Assembly: GCF_910592395.1 (NCBI RefSeq)
Contig: NC_088312.1
Coordinates: 6,388,001 to 6,452,000 of the forward strand
DNA length: 64,000 bases
Origin: Lineus longissimus
Taxonomy: Eukaryota; Nemertea; Pilidiophora; Heteronemertea; Lineidae
Direction of reading: 5' to 3'
Shown here: piece by piece, positions 12,551 to 26,304 of the stretch
How the letters are laid out: each line of letters begins with the position of its first letter
Position numbering within the stretch: position 1 is the stretch's first letter
Program-made: the position numbers and the translations under genes
Notes under the pieces: generated by a model
Databases searched by the model: none
Seen by the model: only the letters and a program-made list of their open reading frames with translations
Told to the model about the DNA's origin: nothing

Positions 12551-14217
12551 CGTGGGCCTCGTCATGGTCAGGGTTTCCATTAAAAACAAATCCCCTGGCA
12601 ATCAGCCTACCTGCTAGGGAGTCATCAGTCATTATGAATGAGGTTCGACATTTTTCAAAGGATGTGTCCACCATTACAGACTCCCTGATGCATTTACCTT
12701 GGGCCATGAGTTGACAATGTAAAAAACTTGAAATCTCTCTTTAGGTGGATTGGCTCTTCTGATTAGTCTCCTGATGCAATCCACTCCCAACCCACTCCCC
12801 TTGCACATTGTAGTGACACTGATCTTACCACAAGGTGAGCATGAACTGGCTGTCACATTTTCGCATTCTGATTTCAACCAAAGAATGCCACTTCTAGCCT
12901 CGGTTGTGCCAAACCAGATACCAGCTCCCCATTCATCCCAAAGGCTAGTCTACTGAAGATAACGGATCCACTGGCAGAGATCCTCTGATTGTGTGATCTT
13001 TTATACCCACCGCTGGCAACCTGCTGCGTTCACTCTGATATGGTCACTCAGATCTGATTGATCCTGCACCAGTTTGCCTAAGGAGGATCCAGGCCATTCA
13101 TTCAATCACATCTCCTATCTCACCTTTGGTCAAAGTCTGCTCTATGATGATTTTAAATGGCTTTGATCACAGGATATCATTGGTTTTAAAGGAAAGCCCG
13201 GTCTTGGCCCCATCGGTCCTTAATATCCGAACTGTCTAAAACTGAAGGCAATAACGCCAAGTTACAGAATTCATTTTGAACAAGCGGGCCCCGGTGTGCA
13301 AAGCCACTTCTGTTCTAAAGATGGCCCAATTTGGATCTATGTGTAACAGACCTTTTTCTCTATTTTCCTTTCATGTAAAAGGGTTTTCCATATTCCTTTT
13401 CAAGCTCATAACATACTGTGATTGCTAGAAAAATGCTAGCCATTCTGATCATACATATTGATCATATCTTGAACATCTCCATGTTTATAGTATAGAGTAT
13501 CATCATGCACTTTAGAGACGTACCGGGTACAGCTATAGAAACACAAACCACATGAAAATCTTTGGCGCTAAGCAATTCTATAAGGTTGGAAATGGAAAAA
13601 CTCAAAATATCAAAACAAAAGTGGACTGATGAAAAATTTAATAAATGTGAACATTTTCCCATTTATTACAAAAAGCATCCAATTGTGTATGCTTATAAAA
13701 TGAATGAAATGAAGAGAGTGATGCTGCTTCATAAATATTAAAGGGGAAGTTGAATTGACAAAACCTTTTAGCATCTGATGCAACCAAATATTGGTACAAT
13801 AAAAAGCTTTTTAGTTGAATGTATAGAGATGAGAATGATTGATTTATTGCCCTAAATCCACTAGAAAATTGGTGTCTCTCATGTCTATGGTAGTGGAGTG
13901 CAATATGAATTAACCTGCTGAGGTTGTCACTGATGTTTTTCAAGAACGATTTATAATATTTTTCCTTGTTACTTAAGTGGGTTCATCTGTTTTCAAGTGT
14001 GGGTTACAGTTTTAGTATTTAGTGGCTTGCCATCATTCCTAAACTAGGATCAAAAACAGAGAAAGTCAATCAAAGCCTGAGAATCAATTGAACACCCAAG
14101 TCACGTAAACCAAAGCAATGCTTTTTTTAACGATATTTGCAACTGGCAGGTTGCTTCTCCAATACTTAGACTCATGTGGCAAGGAAGGGTTTAGAATGAT
14201 GCTTGAAATGTGCCACA

Positions 14218-14320
14218 AGCAAAGTTGCATGCATGATACATGTACTACGGCATTGTGTATATAAGTGCATTTCCACTTTCCCGACCCAGGATCAGATACA
14301 AATGGTGCACTCCTTTCAGG
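14218..14320 (+). repeat. Unnamed short interspersed family, copy b (right part)
   Basis: Carries GTTGCATGCATGATACATGT, ACTACGGCATTGTGTATA and GTGCATTTCCACTTTCC, the right half of the family described at 12340. Confidence 0.75.
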
Positions 14321-15340
14321 GTAACAGAACACAAAGTTACTTAATTGCTGTATCGTAAAAAACCACGAGTGTGCCTAGCATTAGAAATGATACATTAATC
14401 GCATCAAGACTCGAGACACTTGCACTTCAAAAGAAAACCTTTGAGACTGTTCAGTTGTCGGATCTCAAAGTTTTTGCCCAGAAGGTTCTTTTTACAGCAC
14501 CCTATAATTGCGCCATTACGGGAACCACCTGGCCAGCCCAAGCATTACCAATCCCATGATGATATTACCGCTTCTGCAACATTTGCCCAGCAAACCATTT
14601 ACCATGAATTAGGCTAGTCAAGCCTTTCCTGATTCACAACAAATAGGTATCGATCAAGCTTAGTCAGGTGGACAGCGGTTTGGAATACTAAGTGACATGG
14701 GCCGCTGATGTGACCAAGGTTAGAAAGGTCTTGAGGTCTGCATCTTGACTCAGTTCTCCAAATGTTTCGGCCAAAGATGATGAGGCTAACCAAATGCTAT
14801 TGCTAGCTGAACGATTGTGGTCTGGTCTTTGAGTACAATGGGTTTTTCATATCCCTGAAAAACCGCTATGGAGTGCTTATTTGTGTTGCCTGAAAAATAG
14901 CACAAAAAGTTTTATTTCAAAGAGAGCAGCGTTATACCCTTTAGCTGAACTGAGTATGGATACGATTACTGATGCTCAGCAAGTTATTTCTGATTTTAAG
15001 CCACAAATGGGATTGTATCCCCTTCAGCTTGATGTTCCATAGTCTGTCTTACTCTGATCTGAAATATTCAGCGCAGACCCATTGGGCAACAGATCAATGT
15101 CAGCAATCTCATGATCATTCCCAACAGCCTGCCTCGAGAGAAAAAACACTTTCTGCGACAGATGGCCAGTTCCTCAGGAAATAGAACGTCAGTAATGAGC
15201 CAATCCTGCGGGAGATTCCATCTTAATGTTGATAGCTTCAGTCGTCTTTGTTAGCTTAATCATCACCAGTCAGGTAAGAAGCCCGGTTCAACTCGCAAAA
15301 TGAGGATCCTTGCCGAACAGATCACAGTATACCTATATCA

Positions 15341-15512
15341 CTCAACTATCAGTTTTCAACCACAATCCATACCAGGATTATGGCAGCCAATTCAAGTAGG
15401 CACAGACCAACATGACCAAGAAAAAAAATTCTGGTAATGCGCAAGGAGGAGGATGATCACGGTACCTACTCAACTGTCAGTTTTCAATGACAATCTACAT
15501 CAGGAATAAAGG
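15341..15512. repeat. Diverged direct repeat pair, about 127-bp spacing
   Basis: ACTCAACTATCAGTTTTCAA...ATACCAGGAT (15341-15380) recurs as ACTCAACTGTCAGTTTTCAA...ACATCAGGAA (15468-15507). Confidence 0.6.
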
Positions 15513-18500
15513 AAAAGCTGTCATCCAACCATGACACATATCATCTGAATGAGGTTGACTGCAGATGTTGAGAAAACTCATTAGCAGGTGATGAGGAACT
15601 AGAGTTTTAAATTGCTCAGGAAATACAGTTAACCTTGGACAAGAATATGATCAAACTTTTTCATTTGAATAAAACATAATGGGTATATATAACACACCAT
15701 GTCAAAATAGTTTTATTTCCAAACCACACAGGTTGATGTGAGAGAATACAACCAGCAACACCAACTTCCAGAGTCATGCAGTTGAATTTTTCAAAAGTTA
15801 ATTTTTCTTCTTCAATTTCATTTCCTCTCCTGATGCCAACTTAAGGATGCAAGGCATTACATTCCGATTGAACAGACAACCACAATTATCCCCAAGGAGC
15901 AGCCATCTGTGTCATTCCAATGGTCATTCAAGGAATCACAATGAAGCAAAGATTATTCCATGGGGAATCAAAATTCATCTCGTGCTTCTACCGCTATAAA
16001 GCTGTGGATTGCCAAAGTTGTTTCCTTTCCAATGTCTCTTCTTTGTGTATTTCTTTGATGTTTTGTGACTGCTTGTCACATGATGGAAATGTATCACTTA
16101 AGGACTTGACTCATAGCCACACCATACCCCAAATTGTCCATGCTTTTCATGTGGTCAGTGTGGTCAGAGATGGAGCTACGGAAACAAACTAGTGGCACAG
16201 GAGAAGGCCGTTTTGTCTTGGTACTGTGATTCTGACAATATGCAAATGTTTGCTTTTAAATTACTTTTCCAAACAGCCTACCTTACTAACAGTTGGAGAG
16301 CGGGAACAAAATTTGCCAATTTACCAATTTGGATGACCATGATTCCTTCTTCTTGGCTCTCTTTCATCTTATTACCCTCAGCTTTCAAGATCTAATCATG
16401 ACATTTCAACCAATGTAATTCCCTCATATTCTGCAGCCAAAGGCCATCATGTACTCGACCATATCATTACTACTGGAACTAGTTTGTTTCATCTACAAAG
16501 ACAGACGCATGAAGAGCCACTAGAATGGTGATGATTAAAGGAGCCTTGTGGTACAGCATACCCAATATACCTCTTCTGTGATGTCATAGAGGAACTAAGG
16601 ATAATCTGCCCGCTGAGACAAACACGGAAAGAGCTGCCAAAATCTTTCACTGGAATAGACAGTCTGCAACACTTGAAAAGGAAGCATGTTCACAGAGAGG
16701 ATATAGGAATAACCCAACTGAAATAATCCCTTCCATAGTTCCCATCCATAAGGCACAAAAGGAAGAATACATCATGTGGGATGATCTGACGATAATAACT
16801 CCTTTGAGTGCAGAGTGTTCTCAATAAGCCAACAAGACTACCAATATTTTTGAAGGCTCTTACATTAAGCAGGTTTAGTGCTTGCCATATCTAGATGATA
16901 CTTTCTTTGACTAGCTGTTGCAAGCAAAAACAGAATTTTTTTACATTAAACATAGCCTCAGTTTATTGATATGAAAACTACGGGAATTTTGTAAAGGGTG
17001 GTCCAAGCATATGTACTCTTGCAAGTGGAACATTTAAATTAGTGACAGTTTGTGAGATTCAGCCATGAAGATTTCTCTATGAAATTCATGATATGAGATT
17101 TTGAATATTTGTACTACCACAATGTTCAATAGATTCAAATTTATTCCATGTGCACTGATTGCGATCACCCAGAGATATCTGATTTGATCAATATTCATAC
17201 TTCACGGGCTAGTATTCTTTTATAGTATCCATTTGCTCCAGACTTACATGTGCTCTTTTGCTAGTATTCTTTTACCTACATGTAGTGCTGGCTAATGCTG
17301 TGAATGTGACTGCCCCGAGGCCGGCCAGAATCTATCCCTACATCATGGACAACTATGCAACAACTATTTTTACCTTATCTCTTTCATGGATTGCGATAAA
17401 TATAGCAAAACTAAAGGCAAAACTAAAGACAAAACTAAAAGAAAGACTTTTTTGGCCCTACACATAGCAGCAAATGCCCCAAGTTTATTACATGCGTAAG
17501 GTAAATCAACTCGGCCATACAATACTCAGACCAGATTCGTCTTGTTCTAATAAACAGTTTCGTTACAAAGCAATGGTTGGGCACAACAGCATATACAATG
17601 GTCAACAAACCTCAGGGGAACTGGTGAATTTGCAAAAATCTCTCTCGCCTATATCGTTTTGTATAATAGCAAGAATGTTCTTGTCATCATGGCAAAAAAT
17701 GCAACAGCCACTGAGCAAAATGAATGATTCATTAAATGTCAGCATAAATCTTCATACCAACCACAATACCCATGGTCAATACATATATTTACATCCTCAT
17801 TTTTTATGATGTTGTCAACATTGCCAATAACGGAAGACGACCGCAAGAAAAACAGCGTACCAATGTTTCCCATTAGTGGGTTTTTTTGTAAGGAACCTTG
17901 GTCGTCGTGGAAGTGCCTCCTGGGCTATTTTTTTGTGAAAGCAGAAATGGCAAATTAGAGCAAGGCATGGGAACAGTTAAAAGTTGGGTAAAGGATCCAT
18001 ACACTGGCCTAAGTTCTTAACTTTGGTTGAAATAATGGATGTCCATTGGTTAAAAGTGACATAATGCCGACAAAATTCGTGCCCGTAGCTAGATTTAGGG
18101 CGACACATAAAATGACTCTCGTTTTTTCTTTTTTGAAATTTTCCGCTAAATAATGGTCAAACACATCTTTGTGATGCCCAAACCAGCTGGTGAATGTCAA
18201 CACCACAGGACAATGTGCTAATCTCAGTAAACATGTAGCACTAAGCAAAGGCACTGCAATGCAAAAATAGTACAAAGGAGAATGATGTTGGTAGAATGTT
18301 TCATAAAAACATCCAAAGGAATTTCTGAATCTCCTTTTTAATACAGAACTCCACTCAGACAAATTGATATCTCTCTTTGTGTGTAGCAATCTCTTTGAGG
18401 GATACCATCCGAATACTAATAGTGCCATAGCCTTTGCGATAGCAACAACACCAATGACAGTTGATCAAAAGCATGGCAGAAAAAGAATGTCTGTGTGGCA

Positions 18501-19584
18501 AAGAATTTTCATACAAAACATTTAAAAAACACATCACAGACAATATCGATACAATGAAGCTATGAATAGATATATAATGTAGCTCTCTTGGTAAGCTTGT
18601 TCATTTTTTTACTCAATAATGTTAATTCAGGCTACTGGATAGAGGTTTCGATGTGAAACCTCAGACATTGTGTTCCCAACAAGCCCCAGATCCAAATGCC
18701 CATGTAAAACAAGAACTGAATCAGGTAATAAAACAAGAGAGCAGGTTTTCACTGAGACATAGCTATGGGGACTTGGAACTCTGGAATCCAAGATGCTCAG
18801 AACTGACTAATTAGATTTCATGATTTTGCTTTTCCGGGGAGAAAGCAATACACAGTAGATAAGACTCTACACCACATACGGTTTCTGGCTGACAATAATA
18901 TAAAGCGTTTCTAGCTAGCTAAATGCTCATTTGGCCTGGTGCCTGTCTGTCGAAGAAGCATTCCGGATGCTAATAAGAGACATCAGTCTGCCGAAGGTCA
19001 TATTAAATGTTACTCTTAAACAGCCTAAAAGTTAAATATCAATTTCGAAATTGACATGGAATGGCTTTTAAAGAAGAAAAACAAAGTCTTAAATTTTTCA
19101 GCACTTGATACAAGCGCAAAGGGATTAGCAACGCGACACTTTTCATAGCGGATGTAAGAGAGATTCTGAAATGCCAATAGCAATCAGTGTATGTCTTATA
19201 CCAACGACACATACCGGATAAACTTTCTGTCTAAAAGCCTTCCCGTAGTCTCCCTGTCAACACAATCTTCAGCTGAGACGAGTAAGAAGTGTGATGGAGT
19301 TGGAAAGGATACACAAGCTTCTTCCAATAAGTTGAAAGTTCTTCTACCTGACTGATCTGAACTCTTGCCAATGAAATATTCAACAAGTCAATGACAGGCT
19401 TGGTCTTTGAATAGAGATTGTTCTTGAAGCTCAAGAAGAAATGCAGTTGTTGGCGCCTATACTGGGAACTAACAATACTTGGAAAAAGTCGACGATTTTG
19501 TGGAAGATGAGTTGAAGTCTTTGACAATAAAAATGCCTTTTTTCGGAATCACCTGATGACAGGTCTTCATCAGCATTTAGTGCA

Positions 19585-19715
19585 AATCCAGGCATGGATC
19601 AAAGACGCACGCCCCCTCGCTTTCCCTAATTCATGAAAAATCTTTGAAATTGACCATGAAATTGTGGAACACACCAGGAATTCTGATGAGAAATGCAGTG
19701 TATGCCCTGGATCCA
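19585..19715 (-). repeat. Dispersed repeat, inverted copy of the 6.9-kb repeat
   Basis: The reverse complement contains CACTGCATTTCTCATCAGAA, ATTCCTGGTGTG, GGTCAATTTCAAAGAT and GATCCATGCCTGG in the same order as 6905-7080. Confidence 0.7.
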
Positions 19716-22700
19716 CCCCTAAAATCCTTGGAGAGCAGTACACGTTGAGGCAAATAGTTTCCTCTCATCAAAATTTGTGATTATCAGCTGCCTTTTTAAC
19801 ATACAATGGATGGAGCATGTGGACGACAACGTCATCTAAACAAGGGGTACCAACCGCTGAGAGTTTTGTGAAGGTATCACAGCTACAGCTAAGCCAATAG
19901 CAAGTTTAATCCTAAACGGTAAAAAAGTGCAAAAGAAAATCTGGTTGAGCTCTGCACTCATGCGAGGAAATGAACTGTCAATACAGAGGACCAGGAGAGA
20001 CTTGCGGGTGACGGCGATAAGCTTCAGAATGATAATCAAGCCTTCAATCAGACGAAATGAAATTAACTTGTCATGTGAATATGTATGTACTTATACTGAG
20101 TGATGGATTGCAGAGGCAATCAATCTTAGTGCATCTGCCGCTCTGAGCATTTGAAAGAAACCAAAGCACTGATAGGCTCGTCAGCCGCAGATTTGATGAT
20201 ATATGCCTTAATTAGTGACAGTAAGAGGTTTTTCCAGACAAGCTAGTGCAGTGAAAATGCCCTTTTTTAATGAACAAAGGTGAATGCCATACATCTCAAT
20301 AACATGAAACCATCAAAAATGAAAAATCAATCACGAAGAAGGTGTCTTCTCTTGTGTTCATTTTAACCTACCCATTTTGAAACCAAATGTCATCAATTGT
20401 GGTTATGCATTGTGCCAAGCTCACAACCATCTTACAATCCCAACACAGTAAACAAAAGACTAAATGTTTATGACTGAGGGTATACCATTGAAATCTGCAA
20501 CTCAGCTTGAACCATCGTCACTGCAGCCTCCACTCAAAAAGCTCCTGAACGAATACAAAACAGACGATATCAAATATTCTAACCATCATGAGCATGTTAT
20601 CAAAAACCGTGGATGAATTCTTATCTATTCCTCAGAGAGCTCATCTCAGACTGGGCCAATATGAAAAGTTCCTTATTGGCGCAACAAGAGATTTCCTCTG
20701 CAGCTATTCAAAGAACCATTGCGGCCAGAGCCTGATATAATCATTTTATCTTGCGCTTAATTTCCCTCGATAGGAGCAGATTGAGCCACAGGCAGCAAAA
20801 AATTCGACAAATTGAATTTTTGGCGTCTCTGCAGGACGAAATGTGCCAAATTGGAAAGAACATGCTGGCAAAGTCAATTATGGTAGCTGGAAATTGAATA
20901 TAACTGGAAGGAATGGTGCGGCATATTTAAGAGATGCCCTACGGGCGTTCTGCCACAAGTTACACTGCGCGGGTCTGGCTAATAGCTCAGGAAATTTGGT
21001 TACCAGTGTGATTTATTGAAGGTAACAGTATCAGTCCCGTGGTACATGTCCTAATCACCTTCTTCCACCGCTCTCTAAGTATGTCGATCAATTGGGATTT
21101 TTTGTGTCTTGGTACTAAGACCCAATCTTGGATGACTTATTTTCCCTCCTCAATGGGTAAGTGTGTTTGTGATGCATTTCTATTATTCCCATTGCTTATT
21201 GTCGGAAACAAATTGATGATAATGGCAGTTATTTAGTATTCTACTGCTTCTACCTCAGACCACTGCATCTAGCTGGTAAGCACAGAAAATCTATTTCATT
21301 GAGCGTTTTTGGCATGCCAGCACTAGCCTCTTGATGTTGTCAGCAAGTTTGATTAGATATTGATTTTATGATAAAGCTAAGCCTTACTTAAAGAATGCTG
21401 GACAAGTGCCATTACTGGCAGCTTATTGTGCTGCCTTAGAGGAAATACTCGGCCAAAGTTACCAAAATTATAACCAAATGAAACTACCAAGGAGAACTTG
21501 GGTTTGGGAAGCCCTAATTCAGCCAGGGCTTATCCTTGGAAACTTGATACCAGCACTTTGAGAATGACAACGCACGACACAAAAACATTAATAAGATGTA
21601 AATGCTCCCAATAAATTCTACCGCATCTCGCTGCCACGACCAAGAAACAATTATCTTCTCCTTAATTGCGCCAACTCGCAGTTAATTGCCACATTTATGG
21701 GACATTGCGGATTAGCCATTGTCCTTGAGATGTGTTCGAGGAAGAAGTGGGCATCATCACCTCATATAAACGAGGCTGGTTGAGCAGGAATGTTGGCACT
21801 TTATTCAATTAATTTGATGGGGCTTCTGTTGGGATTATTGCAGAAGCTCCTTCCCTATTGCTTGGTGCTTTGAACTGAGGAGACTTTTGCCCTGAACCTT
21901 TTACTGTGGCTGAAGGATAAAACTATAGTTTTGGAATGTTGTGATGGCTAATGTACACACTTTATCTGGAACTGCGGCAAAATACAGGTCCCCATGCTCG
22001 GTCCTAGTCTTGGCAAAGGTGTGGGTCAAGTTCTCTTCTAATGGCAGGAAGAATACTTAGTCTTCCAAAAGCTGCAAGAGCTACTTAAAGTTGGAGATTA
22101 TTTTCTAAAATTAGTTGGAGGTTTTTTACAAACTAAACCATTTCCTCAATAATAAGAAACCAGATCGATTTAATCTGAATCACCATAAGCTAGTTATTAC
22201 CAAATTACATTAAACTGGATTACCTACTCTGTTAACAGCCTTGCGTGACTGCGGCAAATGCATCTCCATTGTGAATCAGGTTTTTTTCTCTCTCAAGGTT
22301 GCTTCGATAATCTTGTTGGTCACATAGTGTGGGGATGTCTGGTCAAGATTACGAGCAAAAATGTTTCATTAGTTTTCTGTCTTAGCCATCAAGCAGAAGA
22401 TTATGGAGAAGGATTCCTCGTTTGTCACTATCACCAGAAAAGATAAGAAAGTTTTTTTGATTCATGGTGAGCCATTAACACCCTGGTCAGTTGGGCTATA
22501 CATTATATTATAAATATCTTTTATCATGCATGTTGGGGATAAATTACATGCTAAGGATGCTTTATGCTATTGTGTAAGGAATGGCTATTCCTTTATAAAC
22601 AATTCTGCCCGATAGGAATGAAAGTACAGGCATGAAAGCAGTCAACACAATTGGCAAAAAAATTTCTCTCATCAACTGTTCCCTTTTAGTTTCTTAAAAA

Positions 22701-23066
22701 AAGAACGTCTACTTTTTTCTGCTTAACCTGCATGTAAATGTACCTTTGTACCAGTCATCAACACACATGAATCGCATAATAATTTGACTACACTTTTATT
22801 GATATACCATCACAATCCCCCCAAAGCCAACCTATGAGAACACAAAAATGAATACTTCAGCTTGCAGTATTTGAAAGACGACACTCGCAGACAAAGTAAA
22901 GTGATCTTCACAAGGATATCTGATAAGTACAGAGACATTGATTGATTGTTAAGCGACAGTGTCCCCTACTTTTTTATTTCAGAAGGTACTGCCGTGACCA
23001 AAATGGCATTTATTTCATCATTTCTAACCAAATTTCACACAAGAAATATATAATGCCATTCATGTT
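19716..23066. other. No gene recognised; some unusually even-composition islands
   Basis: Stretches near 20640-20960 and 21600-21870 are less AT-biased, lack repeats and contain homeodomain-like cores (CTTAATTGCG, CAGTTAATTGCC, CAATTAATTTGATGGGG). They could be conserved noncoding sequence; this is inference only. Confidence 0.35.
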
Positions 23067-23382
23067 CAGTGAAACCCCGGTCGGCGACCACCCGGTTACA
23101 TGACCACCCCGCTATGACGACCAAGAATCGCCAGTCCTGAATGGTTTCCTCTCTAATTTTTGATCCAAAATCGTACAATCTAGGCTCTTTCCCAATAAAG
23201 ACCTTTAAACTTGCAATTTGTATCTGTGCACCTAATGCCTGGTAATCTGTGCCGGTTCACCTTTGATATAAGCTGTCACCCTAGCTGACAATTACAGTGT
23301 GTTTTATTATAACTGATCTCTTATAAGACACACCCAGATCTAAAGATCATCAAGTCGACTGCATTTTAACAAGGTTCGACTG
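23067..23382. mobile_element. Pogo/Tigger-like nonautonomous DNA transposon
   Basis: The left end reads CAGTGAAACCCCGGTCGGCG and continues with CGACCACC-type repeats; the right end, read in reverse, is CAGTCGAACCTTGTTAAAAT. Termini starting CAGT.GAACC with a run of GACCAC motifs are typical of pogo/Tigger elements. The length is 316 bp and no transposase is present. The TA target duplication is not preserved. Confidence 0.6.
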
Positions 23383-23690
23383 ACTAAAAAAACGATGTCC
23401 TTAAAAAATCAATGTAGATATTGCTGCCATGCAAAAAACATGCAAAGCATTACTAAAATCAATTAAGCGTGTTATGATAAAGAAAGATCAAAAGATACAA
23501 CCTCAAACTAAGAATTTTGATCAGTTTTCAAATATGCTGCTATTAAATGTACATTTCATAGCAGGTTGAAAATTTTCTGCCTCCACCTGCGGGCATAATA
23601 TTGGAAATAAAAATAACAACCAATACTGCAAAAACTGGAGGGTTAGAACATTTATTTCAAAATGATTATTAATGTGATATTGATGTTATA

Positions 23691-24101
23691 AGCCGCACTT
23701 ACACCACCTGAAAATGGACCACCAATCTTGGTTCGGGAACCAATGCCGCACCATCGAAAATCCACCAAGCGCTTACACCAGCGCTGCAGCTAGTTATAAA
23801 ATCCGGCTACAGATGGCGCGCAAACAATAAGCAGAACGCGGAAAGCCTTGGGCAGAAAGCGCCATTTCGAAAGCGCCGCCTGGAGCCGAACCATCTAACT
23901 AGCTAATTGCCGATCCATTTGCGCTTACACCACGACAAAGCCGAGCTTTTAACAAGCCGGGCGAATTTGGACCATCAAGCTTGGTGGGACAAATTCGCTC
24001 GGCAATTTGTATCGGCAATGGATTGCCGAACCAATTTGTCGCGGCAATGTGGTGGTGTAAGTGCAATTGGTCCACCAATATTTCGTGGTGTAAGCGCAGC
24101 T
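23691..24101. mobile_element. MITE-like element with CTTACACCAC termini, apparently nested
   Basis: The left end AGCCGCACTTACACCAC matches the reverse complement of the right end (AGCTGCGCTTACACCAC) at 15 of 17 positions. The motif GC(A/G)CTTACACCA recurs inside near 23769 and 23921, and inverted near 24050, suggesting several nested ends. It is GC-richer than the flanks. A possible ATA duplication flanks it. The superfamily is unknown. Confidence 0.55.
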
Positions 24102-24222
24102 ATAGCCTAGGGCACTGCTTTGGGATTAACATCATATGTACCGGTAAGGTACATTCCCTCAAGATACTATTTAGTGTGTTACTGTATGCAAGCTTTTGAT
24201 TATCTTGAATGATATTCAACTG

Positions 24223-24334
24223 CAGTCCAAATCACAATTGACATCCCTTAATTCACATCATTGGGTGTCAACTCACGTGTACGTTGCTCGTAACTGACGC
24301 GAAGCAGGAAGGATGTCAATTGTGACTTGGACTG
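24223..24334. mobile_element. 112-bp Tc1/mariner-type MITE
   Basis: 24-bp terminal inverted repeats starting CAGTCCAAATCACAATTGAC with one mismatch between arms. A TA follows the right end; the left TA is not intact. It contains no coding sequence. Confidence 0.7.
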
Positions 24335-26304
24335 TATATGGGTTTTTAGTAGCATCGATTACAATTCTATGGAATTAATCCTAATAAACGCAGAAATATG
24401 ATTAGCTCCGTGAATGTCATTGTTAATTACCCTGGTCATCAGTTGTACTCCAAACCTTGGTAGACCTAATGAAATTTGGGTCCACTTAACTGCTTGATTG
24501 ATGGATGCATCCAATATGGCTGTAGCAATACCAAATCTTCATCAGTAGATTGACACAACTCAGATCCACTTTAGGGGAGTCAAACAAAGAAATAGAGTGT
24601 TCCATTACTAGTGCCACACTTCCAAGAGTAAGCACTTCAATGTTTTTTTAGCACTTTTGGTGCCTCGAACTATATCAGTGCCCAGTCAAAGTGAGTGACC
24701 CTCGGAGTAGGTTACTTTCGGATAAAATGGCCGATGGTTGTGATTTAGCACAGTCAGAAAGTATCTATTTACTGATACAGCTAACATCAATGTTGATGAT
24801 GTTACCCAACCTAACTGGTCCTTTCCAAACATCCCTCTGGACACTTGTCACTACTCGTGAACTTAACGGCAGGACCAAACAGGACCTCAGAGGTGACAGG
24901 CGCAGATGTTTCCACTGTGCCACTCAGTCAGGTCAACATTTCGGTGACAGTGCTCAATAATTCCTAGTAGTCCTATAATTATGCTACTGGTATGCTACAG
25001 TTTATGGCACAACCATGCTGGCCTCATCTACGGCCCTCCTGGACACTTGTCAAGACTCATGAACTTAACGCAAAATCAACGGCATGAAAATTGGATTTTC
25101 TCTGACGTGACCGGGATAGAGACGAGTGCCCTAGGGGATTGTGAGATTCGGACAGAGATACGTTTCCAAGCGAAATGACGCTACAAATCATTCGCCTTGA
25201 TCAGGATATTTAGAAACGAGCCGTTATATCCCTGATAAGATGCATCGTGGGTATTAACCATAAGCCTTTGGGGTTAGCATAGCAGGTTTGATGAATGACA
25301 CCCTTCAGTGTCCCGAAAATGGCGAGTAGTCATAATATAGTACGGTCACAGCAGAGACTTTAACAACCAGAGACGGCACATGATTTTTGGTTAATCACTT
25401 AGCCATGCCTAACTATAGGTGGTGTCCGTGATTTCAAAGTTGTGATCACCACTGAGGTAAACAATACCAACATTGCCATGACTGCTTCTGTGATGGTTTT
25501 GAAGATATCAGCTTCTCCAGCCTGAAGACACCAGGCTGGGGCATCATGGTAATAAACAAGGCTCATAGATGACAGGAATGCCAACTGAAGCTAAGTGATA
25601 ACATCAATAATAAATGATATGGGCGTTGAGCAGCAGATTTATAAAACTTAATGGTTCTGAGGTGAGGTGGGAACGTCCTGTTACTTGGGAGATATCATGC
25701 ACATCATAAACTTAGTCATTTGGTTGTCAGAACTACATGTATAATGGGATATTTGAGGTTGTTGGCTCTATATTCTGAAACACCTGATTTATGATGAACC
25801 GCACTTAACAGTGTGAAAGCACTATGCGCTTCTTTTTTTTGGATGGTTATTGTAAGTGATATAGCACCGGGGCAAAGCTATGTAAATGGGAATAACACAT
25901 ATTGCTCAATTTCATAGAACACCAAAATTCCGATATAAATATTTTGCCACAAATGACTTCGAGTTTATAGAAAATAAGATACTGGTAAGTTTACCAGAAC
26001 ACTGTGTTCAAAGCATTCAAAATTATTGAAGTTGAAGACCAAAATTAGAAAACATGTTTCGTGTATTTGGCAGTCACATCCCTCATTCAATTCTCTTTGT
26101 TGATTAGCTTCGATTGATTAACATTCTATACATCAATCTTGTTAGCTGTTGTTGCTCGCAGGTTCATTAGTCAAACATGGCCAATCTAAGAGAAATCACT
26201 CAGAGCAAGTATACTTCTTGCTCAGAGCAATCATGAACGACACTCCTGCAGTTACAAATCAACAAGTTACAACTACAGACATGACAGACGGCAACCTTAG
26301 TCTT
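24335..26304. other. No gene recognised
   Basis: Noncoding between the 24.2-kb MITE and the piggyBac-type element; no repeats recognised. Confidence 0.5.

Larger units (their letters stand above)
12551..19584. other. No gene recognised
   Basis: Apart from the repeats at 14.2 and 15.3 kb I see no features. The longest ORF (139 codons, minus, 18009-18428) has no motif, no splice context and ordinary AT-rich composition. Confidence 0.5.

Noticed and set aside
18009-18428. 139-codon minus-strand ORF, one of the longest in the window
   Set aside because: No recognisable domain, ordinary composition, no splice signals that would fit, and length is within chance expectation for 64 kb on six frames.
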